Part shown: positions 14,249-22,266 of the stretch, in pieces
Numbering within the stretch: the first letter of the stretch is position 1
Layout: the number at the start of each line of letters is the position of its first letter
From: a virus
IMG/VR virus record: IMGVR_UViG_3300027976_000057
Coordinates: 1 to 48,258 of that record
Reading direction: 5' to 3' (one strand)
Length of the DNA: 48,258 nt
Position numbers and translations under genes: made by a program
The notes under the pieces: generated by a model
Seen by the model: the letters and a program-made list of their open reading frames with translations, nothing else
What the model was told of the DNA's origin: nothing
Databases searched by the model: none

Positions 14249-16174
14249 ATGAGTACATCGAATAAACAATTTACGTTGAAACAATTAACTGAGGGCATTT
14301 CTAAACGAAATCTCACAGAAGAAAGCCGTCGCCTCGTTGAAAAATGGGCGCGAGTCGGCCTCTTAAAAGGTCTCGAAGGCGTCAACAAACAAAATATGGC
14401 CCGACTGCTTGAAAATCAAGCCGCTGAAATTCTTCGCGAGTCGAATTCAGTGTCTACAGGTGGCGGTGGTCTGACTTCTAGCGGGCAATTAGCCGGATTC
14501 GTTAATATCGCTTTCCCAATCGTTCGTAGAGTTTTCGGCTCATTGGTAGCAAACGAAATCGTTTCGATTCAACCAATGTCCCTCCCATCAGGCTTGCTTT
14601 TCTATCTTGATTACTCATATGGAAAAGATGTTGGCGGAGATGATTCCGTTGACGTTGGCGGTGGTGCAAATCAAACCTACAACAGAGGCGACTCTCTTTA
14701 TGGTTCACCAAATGGTCGCAGCATCCGTAACGGCGCGACAGGCGTTGGCGGAATGTACGATAACATCAACGTGGGTTATACCCGCGTTCACGCCCAAGGC
14801 AATGCCATCGCGGTAGCGGCATTCGGAGCATATGTTCTCACCGCTGGTGTTTGGACATGGACCGCTTCGGCAACCGTTAATTCAGCAGATCGCTTCGCAG
14901 ACAAAAATGCGCGGTTGGTTGGATATGATCCTCAACTAGAAGTTGATGTTCAAAGTAACGCCCTCGACTACTGCTTCGCGTTCGTAGCGACTGCGGCAAT
15001 TCTGGGCGCCACAGCAACAGGAGCAGGCCCCGGTCTGGCTAATGTTGATTTGATGTCACCAGAACAACTCGCTCTTACGGCTTTCGGTACTACAAACGGT
15101 GTAGTAGCTTGGGGTTCGGGTTACCAAGGTGGAACCGGGGTATTGGGCCTCCGTCGTCACACCCGCAGAGGTGATTGGGACGGGGCAACCTTTACTCCCA
15201 ATGCCAGCGGCGGAACCCATATCATGTTCGCAGTTCGCTTGTCGAACGGTGGAGCAGTACCAGCCGGGACAGTAACACTTTCAGGCGCTCTTATGGACGC
15301 ACTTGTCATGGGCTCAGGCGATGGCGTCGGCTCAGGCGCAACTCTCTCGCAATTTGAGTCGAATTTCGGGGCAACTCCTTCACCGGCAATCCCAGAAATC
15401 GACATCAAAATCGAGTCAATCGCTGTAACTGCAACCACTCGGAAATTACGCGCAAGATGGACACCAGAAATGGCCCAAGATTTGAACGCTTTCCATTCGA
15501 TGGATGTCGAAGTAGAGCTTACCCAAATCCTGTCAGAACAAATCACTCTCGAAATCGATCGCGAAATCTTGAATGATATTCTGATCCAAGCATCAGGTGC
15601 AAGCCTGTTCTGGAGCCGTGCTCCTGGCAAATTCGTCAACAAACTTACAGGTTCGCCAGTGAACTTGGAGAATTCGCTCTCAGCCGGTCCTCATTTCGCC
15701 GGAACTGTTCGTGAATGGTACGAGACCCTCATCGAGACAATCATCGATGTCGGTAACACCATCCACCGTAAGACTCTTCGTGGTTCTGCAAACTTCATCG
15801 TCACAAGCCCTGATGTATGCACAATCCTCGAAGCCTCGGTTTACTACAAACCAAGCATGGATTTGGACAAAAACGGTCAAATCGGATCTCCAATGACAAT
15901 CGGCTGCGAAGCTGTGGGTCAATTGTCGAATCGCTTCACGGTTTACAAAGATCCTTATTTCCCACGAAATAAGATTTTGGTAGGTTACAAAGGCGGGTCA
16001 TACCTCGAAAGCGGTTATATCTACGCTCCTTATGTACCCCTCATTATCACTCCGACAGTTTTTGCGCCAGAAGATTTCACTCCCCGCAAAGGTGTGATGA
16101 CTCGTTACGGCAAAAAAATGACTCGCTCTGACTTTTTTGGTGTCGTGACAGTAGTAGATCTGAATATCATTTAA
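14249..16174 (+). CDS. gp23: major capsid protein (gp23-like)
   Basis: Homology to T4 gp23 is clear in two blocks: AFPIVRRVFGSLVANEIVSI followed by QPMSLPSG and YGKD, and later RKLRARWTPEMAQDLNAFH with EVELTQILSEQI. The start is the ATG at 14249 with AAGGAG 8 bases upstream; a TTG two codons earlier is not favoured. ILRE/S at residues 61-65 puts the expected protease cut after Glu64, almost the same place as Glu65 in T4 gp23. At 641 residues it exceeds gp23 (521), and the extra length is mainly a Gly/Ala/Thr-rich insertion at about 160-380, which may form an added surface domain. A terminator-like hairpin follows. Confidence 0.95.
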   Translation: MSTSNKQFTLKQLTEGISKRNLTEESRRLVEKWARVGLLKGLEGVNKQNMARLLENQAAEILRESNSVSTGGGGLTSSGQLAGFVNIAFPIVRRVFGSLVANEIVSIQPMSLPSGLLFYLDYSYGKDVGGDDSVDVGGGANQTYNRGDSLYGSPNGRSIRNGATGVGGMYDNINVGYTRVHAQGNAIAVAAFGAYVLTAGVWTWTASATVNSADRFADKNARLVGYDPQLEVDVQSNALDYCFAFVATAAILGATATGAGPGLANVDLMSPEQLALTAFGTTNGVVAWGSGYQGGTGVLGLRRHTRRGDWDGATFTPNASGGTHIMFAVRLSNGGAVPAGTVTLSGALMDALVMGSGDGVGSGATLSQFESNFGATPSPAIPEIDIKIESIAVTATTRKLRARWTPEMAQDLNAFHSMDVEVELTQILSEQITLEIDREILNDILIQASGASLFWSRAPGKFVNKLTGSPVNLENSLSAGPHFAGTVREWYETLIETIIDVGNTIHRKTLRGSANFIVTSPDVCTILEASVYYKPSMDLDKNGQIGSPMTIGCEAVGQLSNRFTVYKDPYFPRNKILVGYKGGSYLESGYIYAPYVPLIITPTVFAPEDFTPRKGVMTRYGKKMTRSDFFGVVTVVDLNII

Positions 16175-16179
16175 AAGCA

Positions 16180-16260
16180 ACCGCCATGAATCGAAGGTGG
16201 CGGTAACCTTCCAATAGTAGACTAAGCCAGGACTAGAAATAGTTTCTGGCTTTTCTATTA
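16180..16260 (+). terminator. two hairpins after the capsid gene, the second a likely intrinsic terminator
   Basis: Hairpin 1 pairs ACCGCCA (16180-16186) with TGGCGGT (16198-16204). Hairpin 2 pairs AAGCCAG (16224-16230) with CTGGCTT (16246-16252) and has an inner ACTA-GAAA-TAGT helix capped by a GAAA loop. It is followed by TTCTATTA, making a T-rich tail. Together they probably end or stabilise the capsid transcript. Confidence 0.7.
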
Positions 16261-16321
16261 GGGATTTACTTGTGATAAACGGATTTAATATTAAGCATGT
16301 GTTGACGCCTATGTAAGCTAT

Positions 16322-16831
16322 ATGAAAACATCCACCAGCCATTCCTTCCGTCTTGTTATTCGCAGCCTTATCAAAGAACAATATGCTGAAATATTTCAAA
16401 ATGACGAAAATGCTGCTTTTCGTTTGGCTAGAGTTGTTTATGACCACTATGAAGAATCTGAGTCAAACGCGAAAACTTACCAAGAATTTGATCACATGAT
16501 GAGAAGTTGGTTAATGACTCAACCACGAATTTGGAATCGTCAAGACATCAACATTGTTCTTAAGCGTGTTTGGAAACTTGTTCATCGAGGAATTCAACAA
16601 TCGCAAATTAACCAACAGCCATATGAGCTTGAGTCAAGTGTTGCGGAATTAAGCGAACTCGCAAAAGAGATGATGGAATTTTACGAGAAGAACAGTGAAG
16701 ACATTGACTCTGTAGAAGATTTACAAAATTTATTTGAGAAGGATACGATTTGGGCAAGAGAAGAGGGGTCTGAACAACTCCGTTCTGCCGCAGAAGAAGT
16801 TTGGCAATTCGTTGCAGGCGTGAGTGCGTAA
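16322..16831 (+). CDS. hypothetical protein (169 aa) with capsid-targeting-like N-terminus
   Basis: A 169-residue, entirely helical, acidic protein with no recognised family. Its first 25 residues (MKTSTSHSFRLVIRSLIKEQ then YAEIF) resemble the basic amphipathic N-termini of several neighbours, and I-K-E at 17-19 is a possible protease site. The gene lies between the capsid terminator and further small genes, so it may be expressed separately. A packaged or assembly-related function is inference only. Confidence 0.7.
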   Translation: MKTSTSHSFRLVIRSLIKEQYAEIFQNDENAAFRLARVVYDHYEESESNAKTYQEFDHMMRSWLMTQPRIWNRQDINIVLKRVWKLVHRGIQQSQINQQPYELESSVAELSELAKEMMEFYEKNSEDIDSVEDLQNLFEKDTIWAREEGSEQLRSAAEEVWQFVAGVSA

Positions 16832-16876
16832 CTTAAACGCTTTAAACAACCGTGTGGAAGATCCTACGTTTGATTC

Positions 16877-17077
16877 ATGTTGACACCAGAACAAATTAAA
16901 TTCGAAAATGAGAAGGTAGTATGTGCTACTTTCAGGGCCTACTGTATTATAAACAACCTAGACCCAAGCAAGGAAGAAAGTTCTGACTTGTTTGGGGTAA
17001 AGTTTTCTAAACTTATGGTGATGTTCCACGACATGAATCAAGAGCTCTTTTCTCTTTTAAAAGAAAAGAAGCCATGA
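16877..17077 (+). CDS. small hypothetical protein (66 aa)
   Basis: A 66-residue soluble, helical protein (helices about 3-27 and 42-63) without recognised motifs. GGAAG lies upstream but at long spacing. It follows the 169-residue gene on the same strand by 45 bases. Codon use looks like the neighbours, and the coding call rests on that and on the close fit to the gap. Confidence 0.55.
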   Translation: MLTPEQIKFENEKVVCATFRAYCIINNLDPSKEESSDLFGVKFSKLMVMFHDMNQELFSLLKEKKP

Positions 17078-17079
17078 CT

Positions 17080-17181
17080 TTACTCTAAATTGAGCAAAAT
17101 CCAATTAATAGCTTCGGTTATAATTTGATTACAAAAGTTTTCTATTAATTCACAGCGTTTAATCAATGTTTTCATACACAT
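17080..17181 (-). CDS. possible 33-aa leftward micro-ORF
   Basis: On the minus strand the gap between two rightward genes holds a 33-codon frame (two alternative starts, MCMKTL or MKTL) that fills it almost exactly. The peptide would be an amphipathic helix with three Cys and a hydrophobic end (NWILLNLE). Only a weak ribosome site (AGAG) precedes it, and a hairpin lies just upstream. It may be real or chance. Confidence 0.25.
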   Translation of the reverse strand: MCMKTLIKRCELIENFCNQIITEAINWILLNLE

Positions 17182-17185
17182 AATT

Positions 17186-17208
17186 ATAGTCTCTATGATC
17201 GAGACTAT
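17186..17208. promoter_or_regulatory. perfect inverted repeat upstream of a small head-type gene
   Basis: ATAGTCTC (17186-17193) and GAGACTAT (17201-17208) are perfect arms around a 7-base loop. It lies 30 bases before the rightward gene at 17238 and 5 bases before the possible leftward micro-ORF. No T-run follows, so an operator or RNA hairpin is more likely than a terminator. Confidence 0.4.
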
Positions 17209-17237
17209 TTAAGCGCATTACACGGAGAAATATCACA

Positions 17238-17621
17238 ATGACAATCACCCCAAGAAAATTACGCCAAATCATTAAAGAAGAAATTTTGGCAGAGCTCGAA
17301 GAGATGCAAGCACCAGAAGATGTTGTTTTGGGTCAACCTATGGAGCCAGAGATGCCAAAAGCAACTTTGGGTCAATACAACCTTCTTGCCCAAGCCATTG
17401 TTAAGGCTTGTATGAAAACCGCAGACACGAAAGAAATTCATGCAGCTATCGCAGCTTTCATGAAAAGTCAAAATATTGGAATGATAGAATCTGGTGCGCT
17501 TGGAGACTGTATTAAAAATGCTTTTGAGCAAACCAAACATAAACTGAGCGAAGCAGAAATGACTTCGCGACACGCCATGGGCGTCATGATTCGAAGCCGC
17601 CTCATTAGCGCCGACAAATAA
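17238..17621 (+). CDS. hypothetical protein (127 aa) with capsid-targeting-like N-terminus
   Basis: The first 23 residues, MTITPRKLRQIIKEEILAEL plus EEM, form a basic-then-acidic amphipathic helix with (L/I)-x-E sites at 17-19 and 20-22. The remainder is a compact helical domain (about 45-125) of unknown family. CGGAGAAA lies before the ATG. Its stop abuts the end of the convergent leftward gene with no spacer. The N-terminus places it with the genes at 11097, 18520 and 29575 as a candidate packaged protein. Confidence 0.7.
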   Translation: MTITPRKLRQIIKEEILAELEEMQAPEDVVLGQPMEPEMPKATLGQYNLLAQAIVKACMKTADTKEIHAAIAAFMKSQNIGMIESGALGDCIKNAFEQTKHKLSEAEMTSRHAMGVMIRSRLISADK

Positions 17622-18434
17622 TCAGTTCGCTGCTTGTTTTCCGATTAAATCTAACCCACTCCAGAAATTTTTCATAGCGACCCCCACAGAGGGTGGAATT
17701 CTTTTACGCTCCTCTACAGGAATGACTCCAAACGCCTTGCGAAAGGCGTCCTTCACGTTCATGATGGCTTGTTCGATTGACTCTGGTTGAACGCTTGCTT
17801 GGGCGCTTTGTGGGGCAGAATTTTCGTCGTGATGCAATTGAGCAATCACGTCCATCCCATTTCTGATTTTAGAAACTTTGGAAGAAGAAATTGCAATTGG
17901 AGTGAGTTGACCAAAAGACATATTCAAATAATCAATAGCTATTTGGTCAGGAGTCATCGGTGGTTTGGTGGGCAAATTACCCACACTTGGCACTTTAGTT
18001 TTTAATACTTTCAAAAGATCCCAATGTTTCTGTCTGTCAACAATTTTCAAAAAAGGTAAATTAGTTTTCCCTTTTAAGTTTTCTAACCCAATCAAACTCA
18101 CAACCATTGCAAGAGTTTCACTACTATAGAGATCTAACAACTCTTTTGAGAATGCTTTAAATAAATCAGAAAGTTTCACTAAGCCTTCGTCTGTGAAAGT
18201 TGGGTCTTTAAGATAAGCAGTAATCAAGTCTGATAAATCACTGTTGATAAATTTTATCATTCGTGTAGAAACACCAGGGGTTTCATTGTTGAAAAAAGTC
18301 TTTGCGGGTACAATTAATCTAGATAACTGAATTAGGGCTTCGTCGATATCTGAAATTTGTTCTTCTAGTATTCTTCCCATCCAATAACGATGTTCAAAAA
18401 TAGCATATTCTTTCAATAAAATGTTAGGGGTCAT
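17622..18434 (-). CDS. hypothetical protein (270 aa), isolated leftward gene
   Basis: A 270-residue, mainly helical protein with no recognised motif. It has a Pro-rich break (about 152-165) and a Ser/Gln-rich linker (about 210-225) before a last helical domain. It is a single leftward gene within the rightward late region, ends exactly against the convergent gene, and begins in a divergent gap containing an inverted repeat. That arrangement suggests its own promoter and regulation. AAAGG lies about 11 bases before the ATG. Confidence 0.7.
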   Translation of the reverse strand: MTPNILLKEYAIFEHRYWMGRILEEQISDIDEALIQLSRLIVPAKTFFNNETPGVSTRMIKFINSDLSDLITAYLKDPTFTDEGLVKLSDLFKAFSKELLDLYSSETLAMVVSLIGLENLKGKTNLPFLKIVDRQKHWDLLKVLKTKVPSVGNLPTKPPMTPDQIAIDYLNMSFGQLTPIAISSSKVSKIRNGMDVIAQLHHDENSAPQSAQASVQPESIEQAIMNVKDAFRKAFGVIPVEERKRIPPSVGVAMKNFWSGLDLIGKQAAN

Positions 18435-18519
18435 AAAAAAAATTACCTTTGTATGGTAATTATTGGCGCATCTTCAATATCTAAAATATAACCACACTTT
18501 CAATGCAAAGGAACGCGCT
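18435..18519. promoter_or_regulatory. divergent intergenic region with inverted repeat
   Basis: AATTACC (18441-18447) and GGTAATT (18455-18461) are perfect arms around a 7-base spacer, 7 bases from the leftward start codon. It could be an operator for the divergent pair or a leader hairpin of the leftward mRNA. The left arm begins the 9-mer TTACCTTTG, which also occurs beside the palindrome at 6080. No promoter boxes are assigned. Confidence 0.5.
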
Positions 18520-18879
18520 ATGAAAATCACTCTCACAGAATTAAAAAGCATCATCGAAGAAGAACTTGAATTGTATCTTGCTGAAGTTAAGGCGAAAGTT
18601 CAGCGCTCTCCTGAAGCTGGCAAGCCAACCAACAAAAACGCCATGGGCACTGCTAGGCTCAAAGGCAAGCCTTTGAATAAAATTGACGACAAAGACGAAG
18701 GCAAGCTTGCCAATGTCGCTAAACCAAGCTCTGGCTTGGGTACTGGTTTTTCGAAAGTAGACGGCAAAGCAAAGCCAAGAGGCTTGGCAGCCGAGGATGG
18801 CAAACCCGGCAAACCCGGTAAATCTTCGCCCTCGACCGTCAAAAAAACCCCAGCCGGAACCGTCAGCAAAAAAAGATAA
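18520..18879 (+). CDS. small basic Lys/Gly/Pro-rich protein, candidate internal head protein
   Basis: A 119-residue protein starting at the ATG with AAGGA 7 bases upstream; a longer TTG start has no site. Residues 1-22 are a targeting-like helix ending L-A-E (20-22). Everything after is low complexity, rich in Lys, Gly, Pro, Ser and Thr, strongly basic and without predicted fold, ending SKKR. T4 packages small basic internal proteins bearing a cleaved N-terminal signal, so a DNA-associated internal head protein is the best guess. A terminator follows. Confidence 0.7.
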   Translation: MKITLTELKSIIEEELELYLAEVKAKVQRSPEAGKPTNKNAMGTARLKGKPLNKIDDKDEGKLANVAKPSSGLGTGFSKVDGKAKPRGLAAEDGKPGKPGKSSPSTVKKTPAGTVSKKR

Positions 18880-18900
18880 TTTTTTAAAGTCTGACTCCAG

Positions 18901-18935
18901 AAAGGCCAGATTCCATTAATTTGGATCTGGCCTTT
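18901..18935 (+). terminator. strong hairpin terminator
   Basis: AAAGGCCAGATTCC (18901-18914) pairs with GGATCTGGCCTTT (18923-18935) with one bulged base and an 8-base loop. The 3' arm ends in TTT and the following bases are CGCTATTT. It separates the small basic protein gene from the neck gene. Confidence 0.75.
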
Positions 18936-18960
18936 CGCTATTTAAAATTAGGTAAAATAT

Positions 18961-20130
18961 ATGGCAACTTTTCTACAAACCGTTCGTCCAACTCCGTGGT
19001 CATTTTATGACGCTGATGCTCAATTTCAAACTGATGCAGATTCCATGGTTGTTTATGTGAAAAGAATGCTTGGAGACGATATTCTGACAGTAGAACTGAC
19101 AAAAAAACAAATTTGGGAATGCTTCGAAGATGCCACAACAGAGTGGGGAAGTATCATAAATCAAATCCAACTAGAGTCTCAATTTGCGTCCATGCTTGGA
19201 ATGCCGACAGGAAGTGCCGAGAACGTTGCCAGTCTTTATTTACGCCAAAATGTAGAGTTCCTCCAAAGACAAGCCGAACCTTATGCCGGAGTTTTAGGAA
19301 TTGGAGGAAGCCAAAACACTCTCTCTGGTTCTATCTCGTTAACCGCTGGAAAAATGGATTACGACTTCTACACCGACCTGAAAGACCAAGCGGGCGTTCC
19401 GCTGAACAACCAACAGGTTTCGGGGAGTATAGGTAAAATTAGAATTCTAGATGTATATCATGAGGCTCCGAGCATTTACATGAATAATTCAAACCTCATG
19501 TCCAATAGACAGTCCGCAGGATTCATGGCTGAGTCGTTTATTGCCGATACGCGATTTTACGTTCTTCCGCTATTTGAAGATGTCCTAAGAGGGACGCAAC
19601 TAAAAACTGCCCAAAAAATTCGCAGATCTCACTACTCTTACGAAATTCATGGAACAAAAATTCGCATTTACCCAATGCCAGCAGAAACAACATACACCCA
19701 AAAACTTTGGATGCGGATTATGTTTAATCCCGACCCTACCAATCCTGATTTCGTGGATGAGACTATTCACGGCGTATCTAACGTAGGAAATGCCCCAGCG
19801 GACAACCCCATCTATTCCAACGTAAATTCTTATGGAAAGAATTGGATCAAAAAATACTGTCTAGCTCTTTCAAAAATGTTGCTTGGCAGAGTTCGTGGAA
19901 AAATTAAAGACATTCAAATGCCGGGTGGTTCCAATATCACTTTAGATGGAGATGATCTCAGGACCGAGGGCAAAGATGAAAAAGAGAAATTAGTCACTGA
20001 GGTCAAAGAATTTTTGAAAGAAATGACTTACGACAAAATTATGGAACGTGAATCCACAAAAGCAGAAAACCTTCAAAAACAACTTCGCTATGTTCCAATG
20101 CCGCCAAAATATATTATTATGAGAGGTTAA
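18961..20130 (+). CDS. gp13: neck protein, gp13-like
   Basis: A 389-residue protein matching T4 gp13 at both ends. Near the N-terminus is VKRMLGDDILTVELTKKQIW, equivalent to the gp13 segment LGAPIINVELTPDQIYDC. Near the C-terminus is NWIKKYCLALSKMLLGRVRG followed by MPGG and TLDGDDL, equivalent to the gp13 segment with WVKDYATALAKE and LPGGVTIDGQ. gp13 joins the portal to the tail after packaging. The protein is longer than T4 gp13 (309), with extra sequence in the middle. The ATG lies just after a terminator, and no strong ribosome site is seen. Confidence 0.82.
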   Translation: MATFLQTVRPTPWSFYDADAQFQTDADSMVVYVKRMLGDDILTVELTKKQIWECFEDATTEWGSIINQIQLESQFASMLGMPTGSAENVASLYLRQNVEFLQRQAEPYAGVLGIGGSQNTLSGSISLTAGKMDYDFYTDLKDQAGVPLNNQQVSGSIGKIRILDVYHEAPSIYMNNSNLMSNRQSAGFMAESFIADTRFYVLPLFEDVLRGTQLKTAQKIRRSHYSYEIHGTKIRIYPMPAETTYTQKLWMRIMFNPDPTNPDFVDETIHGVSNVGNAPADNPIYSNVNSYGKNWIKKYCLALSKMLLGRVRGKIKDIQMPGGSNITLDGDDLRTEGKDEKEKLVTEVKEFLKEMTYDKIMERESTKAENLQKQLRYVPMPPKYIIMRG

Positions 20131-20300
20131 GTAATAAATATGACCTGTAAAAAAGTGAGTAAATTTACTCCTCAATTTCTTTTCACGTCTTAAAAAAGAC
20201 AGCGCCAACAAAAGCGACCAAATTAAGAAGCAAAATCATACAATCAATTCTCTGCAAAATGTTTGCACAATAATTTTTGCTCCGATAATTAAAGCTCAGT
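20131..20300. other. 170-base gap with a 14-base palindrome
   Basis: No convincing gene is present. GAGTAAATTTACTC (20157-20170) is a perfect palindrome, followed by a short A/T-loop hairpin GTCTT-AAAA-AAGAC. The frame starting at 20140 codes only 17 residues. The region may carry a promoter for the gp14/gp15 genes. Confidence 0.45.
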
Positions 20301-20981
20301 ATGCCAAGATTATTCATAGGACCACGAGAGATATCGTTTGTTAACGATCTCGTCAAAGAATATATCAAAGATATTATTGGACAAACGGTTCTTTACTACC
20401 CTGTCTCTATTTTAAAAACAAAAGTCCACGATGTTTACTCTGAGGCTTTCCAAAAAATCTATGAGAACCCAATTTCTCTGGATTGTTTAGTAAGTGATAA
20501 TAAATGGGAGACAAAAGAGATGACGTTTGGCTCCGAAAGAACCAACAGTATCGAAGTTTTTGTTCACGCTCGCGATCTTTTGGATAAAAATATCATTTTG
20601 ATTGCAGGTGACTTTTTTGAATATGATGGCGAAGGTTATGAAATCACAAGCGTCGTAGAAGAAAAAAACATGTATAATCAAGCCGAGTATAACATTGGCT
20701 ACAAAATGACTGGTAAGTTGGCCAGAATCACACAATTTACCGCGCCAGTTACTATTCCAAATACTGATTCGGCTGATGACTTTGTGGATAAAAACGGCGT
20801 GCAAAAAACATTCGTACAACAACGTGGCTTTGCAACTGACGCCGAAGGAAACTCCACAGGGGACGTTCGCGAACTTCGCGAAAGAGGGATTGTGGATGAA
20901 CCTCTTACTGGGCCGAAAGAGATATCTCCGCGCGGAGATGCCACGGGAGAAGCCTCCAGTTTTTATGATGAGGATGATTAA
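20301..20981 (+). CDS. gp14: neck protein, gp14-like
   Basis: A 226-residue protein whose middle parallels T4 gp14: LVKEYIKDIIGQTVLYYPV, then AGDFFEYDGEGYEITSV, then MYNQAEYNIGYKMTGKL, like the gp14 segments GVECYYVPREY, EGDLIYFP...FEINWV and FYQLGQNA...ITAGKF. The tail is acidic, ending YDEDD, as gp14 ends in an acidic stretch. It would complete the neck with gp13. It follows gp13 and precedes gp15, the T4 order. No ribosome site is obvious before the ATG. Confidence 0.78.
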   Translation: MPRLFIGPREISFVNDLVKEYIKDIIGQTVLYYPVSILKTKVHDVYSEAFQKIYENPISLDCLVSDNKWETKEMTFGSERTNSIEVFVHARDLLDKNIILIAGDFFEYDGEGYEITSVVEEKNMYNQAEYNIGYKMTGKLARITQFTAPVTIPNTDSADDFVDKNGVQKTFVQQRGFATDAEGNSTGDVRELRERGIVDEPLTGPKEISPRGDATGEASSFYDEDD

Positions 20982-20983
20982 TC

Positions 20984-22141
20984 ATGAGAACCAGACAAGA
21001 ATTAGAATTCAAGCCCGGAATTGATCACGTTCCATCAGGACACGAAGGAACAAATTTAGCAGACGATTTCACGATGCCAAGTTGCGATCTTGTTGACGTT
21101 GATCGTTCCGTGAAAGACCTTTTTAAAAAAGGCATCAAATATAATACAGGCAGAGCGGAAGGAAGTCCAAGTAACGATCCTCGCGATCCTTCTTCGGCTG
21201 CTTCTGAAATTAAAGTCAAAGTACGTTTCGTATCTGGCGAGCGTTTTGCAATTAATCAGAATGAGCTCCATGACAAAAACGGCCAAATCAAACTTCCGAT
21301 GATTTCTATCAAGCGCGGTAGCATCGAGCAGAGTGTAGAAGACATGACTGGTCGCGGAATCAACCAACAAACTGGTCAGTTGGTCATCAAAAAAAAATTG
21401 TCTGATAAAGATAAAAATTACCAAAATCTCATCAACAAACTTGGGTTAAAAAACAATATTGCCGTTGCTTCTCGACGTACTCAGGCAGCTTTGAAAAATA
21501 ATGGCCGCATCACGCAGGGCGGTTTGTTGGATTCTCAAATAAAAGATAACATTTTTGAGATTATTACTATGCCCGCGCCGCAATTCATTGCAGTGAATTA
21601 CGAAGTGGCATTTTGGGCACAACACTTTGATCACATGAATATGATGATTCAAAGAACGATCCAATCTTATCTCACACAAGGCAAAACATTCAGATTGACC
21701 ACACCCAAAGGCTATTGGTTCATCGCAACTACTGATGATTCTTTTGAAACAAAAGACAACTACGAAGATTACGCTGATCAAGAAATCATTAGAAAATACA
21801 CTTTCAACATAAAAGTGAAAGCGTATTTGATTGATGGAGCTTCCCCTGCCAATCCAAATCCTTTTAGGCGTTATATCTCTGCTCCGTTCTTGTCTTTTGG
21901 AATCACAGAAGCTCCGGGCAAAGTTTTCAGTAAATCACAAATTAAATCCGAGAAAAACAAATTTGATTTGGCCCCTTTGGATGAAAATGAACGCCAGGAG
22001 CTTACCGAAAACGAAAAAATCGTTGTCGAAAAAACAAATCCATTTTTGGAATATTTACATATACTCTCAACTAATCAAAAGTCCGGCGAAACAATATTTC
22101 AAGTCTCCAACCCAGCCGCTTTCGATATTTTCATAAAATGA
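20984..22141 (+). CDS. gp15: tail terminator / sheath stabiliser, gp15-like
   Basis: A 385-residue protein with the gp15 core: LPMISIKRGSI, then APQFIAVNYEVAFWAQHFDH and MIQRTIQSYL, then IIRKYTFNIKVKAYLIDG. These match the T4 gp15 run LPRI..., PIKMIYELSIFTRYEDD, EQILPYF and RIEWSLTFEVNGWMYPP. gp15 caps the finished tail and docks it to the neck. The protein is about 110 residues longer than T4 gp15, mostly at the N-terminus and in the C-terminal 70 residues. It starts 2 bases after gp14. Confidence 0.8.
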   Translation: MRTRQELEFKPGIDHVPSGHEGTNLADDFTMPSCDLVDVDRSVKDLFKKGIKYNTGRAEGSPSNDPRDPSSAASEIKVKVRFVSGERFAINQNELHDKNGQIKLPMISIKRGSIEQSVEDMTGRGINQQTGQLVIKKKLSDKDKNYQNLINKLGLKNNIAVASRRTQAALKNNGRITQGGLLDSQIKDNIFEIITMPAPQFIAVNYEVAFWAQHFDHMNMMIQRTIQSYLTQGKTFRLTTPKGYWFIATTDDSFETKDNYEDYADQEIIRKYTFNIKVKAYLIDGASPANPNPFRRYISAPFLSFGITEAPGKVFSKSQIKSEKNKFDLAPLDENERQELTENEKIVVEKTNPFLEYLHILSTNQKSGETIFQVSNPAAFDIFIK

Positions 22142-22266
22142 AATAATTTCTCGTTATTATTGTTCAATAAAAAAACGTTTAGATGTAAACCGCTTGGTGG
22201 AGAATAGTTATCGCCAACGATGTTTTCATTTTTTTTAAACCAACACGAACGAGAGGTTAATCAGTT

